Shown piece by piece: positions 60,887-64,000 of a stretch of 64,000 bases of DNA (the first letter of the stretch is position 1; the number at the start of each line of letters is the position of its first letter). The translations under genes were made by a program, and so were the position numbers. The notes under the pieces are model-generated. The model worked only from the letters and a program-made list of their open reading frames with translations. It had not been told where the DNA came from and did not search any database. Source of the DNA: Microbacterium sp. VKM Ac-2923 (GTDB taxonomy: Bacteria; Actinomycetota; Actinomycetes; Actinomycetales; Microbacteriaceae); NCBI RefSeq assembly GCF_022815605.1, contig NZ_JALGRP010000001.1, positions 33,715 to 97,714 of the forward strand, written 5' to 3'.

Positions 60887-62181
60887 CGTCGCACTCTCTC
60901 GAACAGCTGGGCGACGATCTCTTCCTCGTCGGCGGTGGTGAGTCGGCCCTCGTCGACGACGATGCGTCCGTCGACGACGACCGTGCGGGGTCGGCGGCCG
61001 GGGGAGGCCCAGAGAAGCCCCGCGACGGGATCCGCGACCCCGGCGTCGGCGATGCCCGAGACGTCCCAGAGGCACAGGTCGGCGGCCGATCCGGGGGTCA
61101 GGCGCCCGAGCTCCGGTCGGCCGAGACCGTCGGCGGAGCCCGCGGTGGCCATCTCCAGCACCTCGGATGCCGGCAGCTGCGGACCCATGAGGGCGGAGAC
61201 CTGCAGCGCCAGGCGCGCGTCGGCGAGGAGGTGACCTGCGTCGTTGCTGCCGCCGCCGCTCGTGCCGAGGCCCACGGCGAGCCCGGCGTCGCGGAGGAGC
61301 CGGACCGGGGCGACACCCCACCCCATCGGCACGTCGCAGCCGGGGGCGTGGGTGGCGGAGACGCCGGATGCCGCGAGGCGGGCGATCTCGTCATCGGTGA
61401 CGTCGCACAGGTGCGCGAGGGTGACGTCGGGGGCCAGCCAGCCCCACTGCTCGAGCAGGTCGAGGGGGCGCGAGCCGTAACGCGCGAGCGCGATCTCGAC
61501 GTCGACGACCTCGTTCGCCTGCGTCCGCCGACGCAGGCCGTGCGTCCGGGCGACCTCGCCCAGCAGGTCGAAGCTCTCTCGCGGGTCGCTGTGCACGCCC
61601 GCGGGTCCGACCGCGATCTGCAGCATCCCGTCTGTCGAGACGCCGCCGTGGATGCCGGGCAGGAGCGCGCGCACGATGGCGTCGGCCGAGGCGGCCGCCT
61701 CCTGCGGATCGTCGCGCGCCGCGCCGCGCACGAAGGCGAGGCGCGCACCGAGCCCGGCCGCGGCCCCCGCGGCGGCCTGCGCCATGGCGACGGTGTCCGC
61801 ATCGCTCGGCCAGGTCAGGTGGTGGTCGGCGACGGTCGTCACCCCGCTCAGCAGCGACTCCGCGAGCCCGGCGCGGGCGGCGAGGCCCGTCAGCTCCGGG
61901 TCGACACCGGCCGACGCGTAGGCCGAGGCCATCGCGGGGAGCCAGTCGCGCATCGGGATGCCGCGCGTGCCCGGAAGAGTGCGGAACGCGGTCTGGAGCA
62001 GGTGGTGGTGGGCGTTGACGAGGCCGGCGGTCACGACGCACCCCGTCGCGTCCAGCACGGTGGCATCCGTGACATCCGCGCCCTCGACGATCGTTCCGTC
62101 GATGCTCACGACATCGCCGGTGCGCACGCGGCCGCTGTCTTCGACCACGGCCACCGCGCCGCGCACCACGAGGACGCTCAC
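60883..62181 (-). CDS. Amidohydrolase-family protein with altered metal ligands
   Basis: A 432-residue homologue of 8-oxoguanine deaminase/TrzN-type hydrolases. His58 and His60 (NAHHH) and His257 (LAHL) are kept. The usual HxHxxE motif reads RTQANE, with Gln221 in place of the third metal histidine. The usual catalytic aspartate in G(V/L)DG reads GTSG, with Ser308. If the alignment holds, the normal mononuclear zinc site cannot form, so the enzyme may be inactive, use another metal or act as a binding protein. The GTG start overlaps the XdhC stop. Confidence 0.83.
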   Translation of the reverse strand: MSVLVVRGAVAVVEDSGRVRTGDVVSIDGTIVEGADVTDATVLDATGCVVTAGLVNAHHHLLQTAFRTLPGTRGIPMRDWLPAMASAYASAGVDPELTGLAARAGLAESLLSGVTTVADHHLTWPSDADTVAMAQAAAGAAAGLGARLAFVRGAARDDPQEAAASADAIVRALLPGIHGGVSTDGMLQIAVGPAGVHSDPRESFDLLGEVARTHGLRRRTQANEVVDVEIALARYGSRPLDLLEQWGWLAPDVTLAHLCDVTDDEIARLAASGVSATHAPGCDVPMGWGVAPVRLLRDAGLAVGLGTSGGGSNDAGHLLADARLALQVSALMGPQLPASEVLEMATAGSADGLGRPELGRLTPGSAADLCLWDVSGIADAGVADPVAGLLWASPGRRPRTVVVDGRIVVDEGRLTTADEEEIVAQLFERVRR

Positions 62182-63167
62182 GCGGTCCTCACCGCGCACG
62201 CGGCCGTCGCACCGTGTTCCTCGGTGCCGTGTCTCGCAGTGCTGTGCAGTCGCGGCCCGTGCGCGGCGCGGAGGGGCCGGGCGTCGGCGCCGTTTCGGGA
62301 TGCCACGATCTCGGCGATCACCGACAGAGCCGTCTCCTCCGCCGTCGCACCTCCCAGGTCGAGGCCCAGGGGTGAATGCAGCCGCGAGAGCTCGGCATCC
62401 GTCACCCCCGCCGCCCGCAGCAGCATCGCGCGGCGCGCGACGGTCGCGCGCGCCCCCATCGCCCCGACGAACCCCACCGGCAGCCGCAGCGCCGTCCGCA
62501 GGGCCGGCACGTCGAGGCGCTCGTCGTGGGTCAGGACGCAGATCGCGGTGCGGGCGTCGGGGGAGGGTAACTGCGAGAGGTATTCGTCCGGAGCGGCGAC
62601 GACGAGCTCGGCGGCGTCGGGGAAGCGTTCCGGCGTCACCAGGAGCGCCCAGTCGTCGCACACCGTCACCGCGAAACCGGCCGCGGATCCCAGGCGGCAG
62701 AGCGCCGCGGCGTGCTCCCCGGCGCCGAGGATGATCAGGCGGGGAGCGGCCGGGCGGTGCAGGTCGAGACCGTCGCCGTCGAGGGCGAGGTGCAGCGAGG
62801 CCTCCCGCCCCGCACGGGCGGCGACGAGAGCCGGGAGCGAGAGGGCCGGGTCGATGCGGTAGGCCACGACGTCGACGGCGCCCCCGCAGGCGAGCCCGGC
62901 GGTGATGGGGGTGACGGTGCCGTCGTCGGTGAATCCGAAGCGCGCGCGGCGGACCGCATCGGTGCGGAGCGCATCGAGCCCGAGCATGACGGCGTCGTTC
63001 TCGACGCATCCGCCCGAGATCGATCCGATCACGCGCGCGTCGCGCGTGACGGCCAGTGTCGCGCCCACACCGCGCGGTGCGCTGCGCACCACACCGGTCA
63101 CCGTCACCGCAGCGACGGGCACACCCGCCTCGAGCAGCGGCACCAGGTCGGCTGCGAGATCGAGCAT
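62178..63167 (-). CDS. xdhC: XdhC-family protein, molybdenum cofactor insertion
   Basis: A 329-residue XdhC/CoxI protein. The XdhC N-terminal domain (about 1-75: VVRSAPRGVGATLAV, SISGGCVEN with the conserved Cys) is joined to the C-terminal Rossmann part (about 175-300: LIILGAGEHAAALCRL, VLTHDERLDVPAL, VGFVGAMGARAT). Such proteins bind the sulfurated molybdenum cofactor for insertion into xanthine dehydrogenase. First gene of the four-gene operon; divergent from MocA by 51 nt. Confidence 0.9.
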   Translation of the reverse strand: MLDLAADLVPLLEAGVPVAAVTVTGVVRSAPRGVGATLAVTRDARVIGSISGGCVENDAVMLGLDALRTDAVRRARFGFTDDGTVTPITAGLACGGAVDVVAYRIDPALSLPALVAARAGREASLHLALDGDGLDLHRPAAPRLIILGAGEHAAALCRLGSAAGFAVTVCDDWALLVTPERFPDAAELVVAAPDEYLSQLPSPDARTAICVLTHDERLDVPALRTALRLPVGFVGAMGARATVARRAMLLRAAGVTDAELSRLHSPLGLDLGGATAEETALSVIAEIVASRNGADARPLRAAHGPRLHSTARHGTEEHGATAACAVRTA

Positions 63168-63218
63168 GGCTTCGACCGTAGTCGGGGTGTGTTTCGCGCG
63201 CGCTACGCTGTCGTCACC

Positions 63219-63788
63219 ATGCCGGCCACGCCCTCCGAAGCCCCCTGGGGGCTCGTGTTGGCCGCGGGAGCGGGGCGCCGATTCGGCGGTCCCAAGGCGC
63301 TCGCCCGTACGTCCGCCGGAACGCCGTGGATCGCCCTCGCCGTCCACGCCCTCCGCGCGGGTGGCTGCGGCCGGATCCTCGTGACGCTCGGCGCCGCCGC
63401 CGATGAGGCGTTGCCGCTCGTCCCCGCCGGGGCGACCGTCGTCCGCATCGCGGACTGGCAGACGGGGGTCGCGGCGTCGGTGCGCGCGGGTCTGGTGTCG
63501 GCGGCATCCGGATCCGCTTCGGCTGCCGTCGTGCTGCCGGTCGACACCCCGGACGCCCCGGCCTCGGCCGTCGCGCGGCTTGTCCGTCGCGCCGCACCGG
63601 ACGCGCTCGCCTTCGCCTCCTACGACGGTTCCCCCGGACACCCGGTGCTCATCGGGCGGGAGCACTGGAGTGCCCTCGCGGCGTCGGTGCGCGGCGATGT
63701 CGGCGCTCGGCCGTATCTCATCGCCCAGGGGGCGGATGCCGTCGAGTGCGGCGATCTGTGGTCGGGCGCCGACCGCGACGAGCGCTGA
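63219..63788 (+). CDS. MocA-like molybdenum cofactor nucleotidyltransferase
   Basis: A 189-residue nucleotidyltransferase. The NTP-binding loop reads LVLAAGAGRRFGGPKAL (residues 12-28) and the metal-binding aspartate is in VLPVDTPDAPAS. MocA transfers CMP to molybdopterin for xanthine-dehydrogenase-type enzymes. The longer open frame upstream is antisense to xdhC. TACGCT 9 nt before the ATG suggests a very short or absent leader. It fits with XdhC and the xanthine dehydrogenase genes. Confidence 0.87.
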   Translation: MPATPSEAPWGLVLAAGAGRRFGGPKALARTSAGTPWIALAVHALRAGGCGRILVTLGAAADEALPLVPAGATVVRIADWQTGVAASVRAGLVSAASGSASAAVVLPVDTPDAPASAVARLVRRAAPDALAFASYDGSPGHPVLIGREHWSALAASVRGDVGARPYLIAQGADAVECGDLWSGADRDER

Positions 63789-64000
63789 GCCGCGACGCGC
63801 TCACGGGGTCGGCCCCGCTGGTGTGTCCACCGAGCGGGGCGGGGCTCCCCTCCCTGCTGAGCGAGGGCGGGCGTGCGGCCGAGGACGGCGTGTCGGCGTG
63901 GCCCGCGGGGTCGGCGGGGCCGGCGGGGTCGGCGGGGCCGCGGCGCGAGTTCGCAGCGGACGGGGCCGTGGTGACGACGGACGCGCAGCGGGCGGCGGCC
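63789..64000. other. GC-rich edge region without a firm gene
   Basis: The first 60 nt contain G/C runs that could form a terminator for mocA. GGTCGGCGGGGCCGGCGG-type repeats cover about 63905-63945. A plus-strand frame from about 63850 is open to the window edge (ending REFAADGAVVTTDAQRAAA), so a new gene may begin here, but I see no start or domain to support it. Confidence 0.4.

Overview
The window is very GC-rich, densely coded DNA with many GTG starts, 4-nt ATGA/GTGA gene overlaps and probable leaderless promoters. This is typical of an actinobacterium. The protein repertoire and the extreme abundance of the heptamer GGATGCC suggest Microbacteriaceae, probably Microbacterium-like; that placement is inference, not shown by any marker gene.

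Layout. 0.3-3.9 kb: a GNAT acetyltransferase and a polar amino-acid ABC importer. 4.4-8.4 kb: an M20 peptidase, an AhpD-like protein, then urate oxidation (HpxO-type urate hydroxylase, 5-hydroxyisourate hydrolase, OHCU decarboxylase). 8.7-13.6 kb: two large secreted proteins. 14.1-24.9 kb: the core allantoin locus, with an XRE/cupin regulator, a frameshifted NCS1 permease, a hydantoin/allantoin racemase, allantoinase, an acetamidase/formamidase-family protein, a fused HpxZ/AtzH-amidase protein, PucG aminotransferase and allantoate amidohydrolase. 25-28.5 kb: epimerase-like, PhzF, methyltransferase and PIG-L genes. 28.5-33.1 kb: a xanthine dehydrogenase whose 2Fe-2S and molybdenum subunits are fused, its FAD subunit and a PNPOx-like protein, divergent from an unusual MTHFR-like protein. 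34.3-36.8 kb: a monooxygenase-domain membrane protein coupled to guanine deaminase. 37-44 kb: miscellaneous enzymes, a second amidohydrolase and an MFS exporter. 44.4-51.1 kb: creatininase-family protein, FAD-linked oxidase, NMT1/THI5-type ABC importer and CodA-like deaminase. 51.4-59.3 kb: an alpha-galactoside/fructoside utilisation operon with its LacI regulator. 59.3-63.8 kb: a coupled operon of XdhC, amidohydrolase, XRE/cupin regulator and ferredoxin reductase, divergent from MocA.

How it fits together. Guanine deaminase and xanthine dehydrogenase (matured by XdhC and MocA) feed urate. HpxO, HIU hydrolase and OHCU decarboxylase make S-allantoin. Racemase, allantoinase and allantoate amidohydrolase give ureidoglycine. 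PucG then makes oxalurate and glycine. The fused HpxZ-HpxY-like amidase and the acetamidase/formamidase-like protein are the obvious candidates for oxalurate breakdown. A palindrome ATGTT-N9-AACAT (one mismatch allowed) sits before five of these transcription units, which suggests one regulon covering scattered operons.

The window is also rich in dispersed palindromic intergenic elements of at least four types, some of which have become part of coding sequences. No rRNA, tRNA, CRISPR array, phage or transposase gene was seen.
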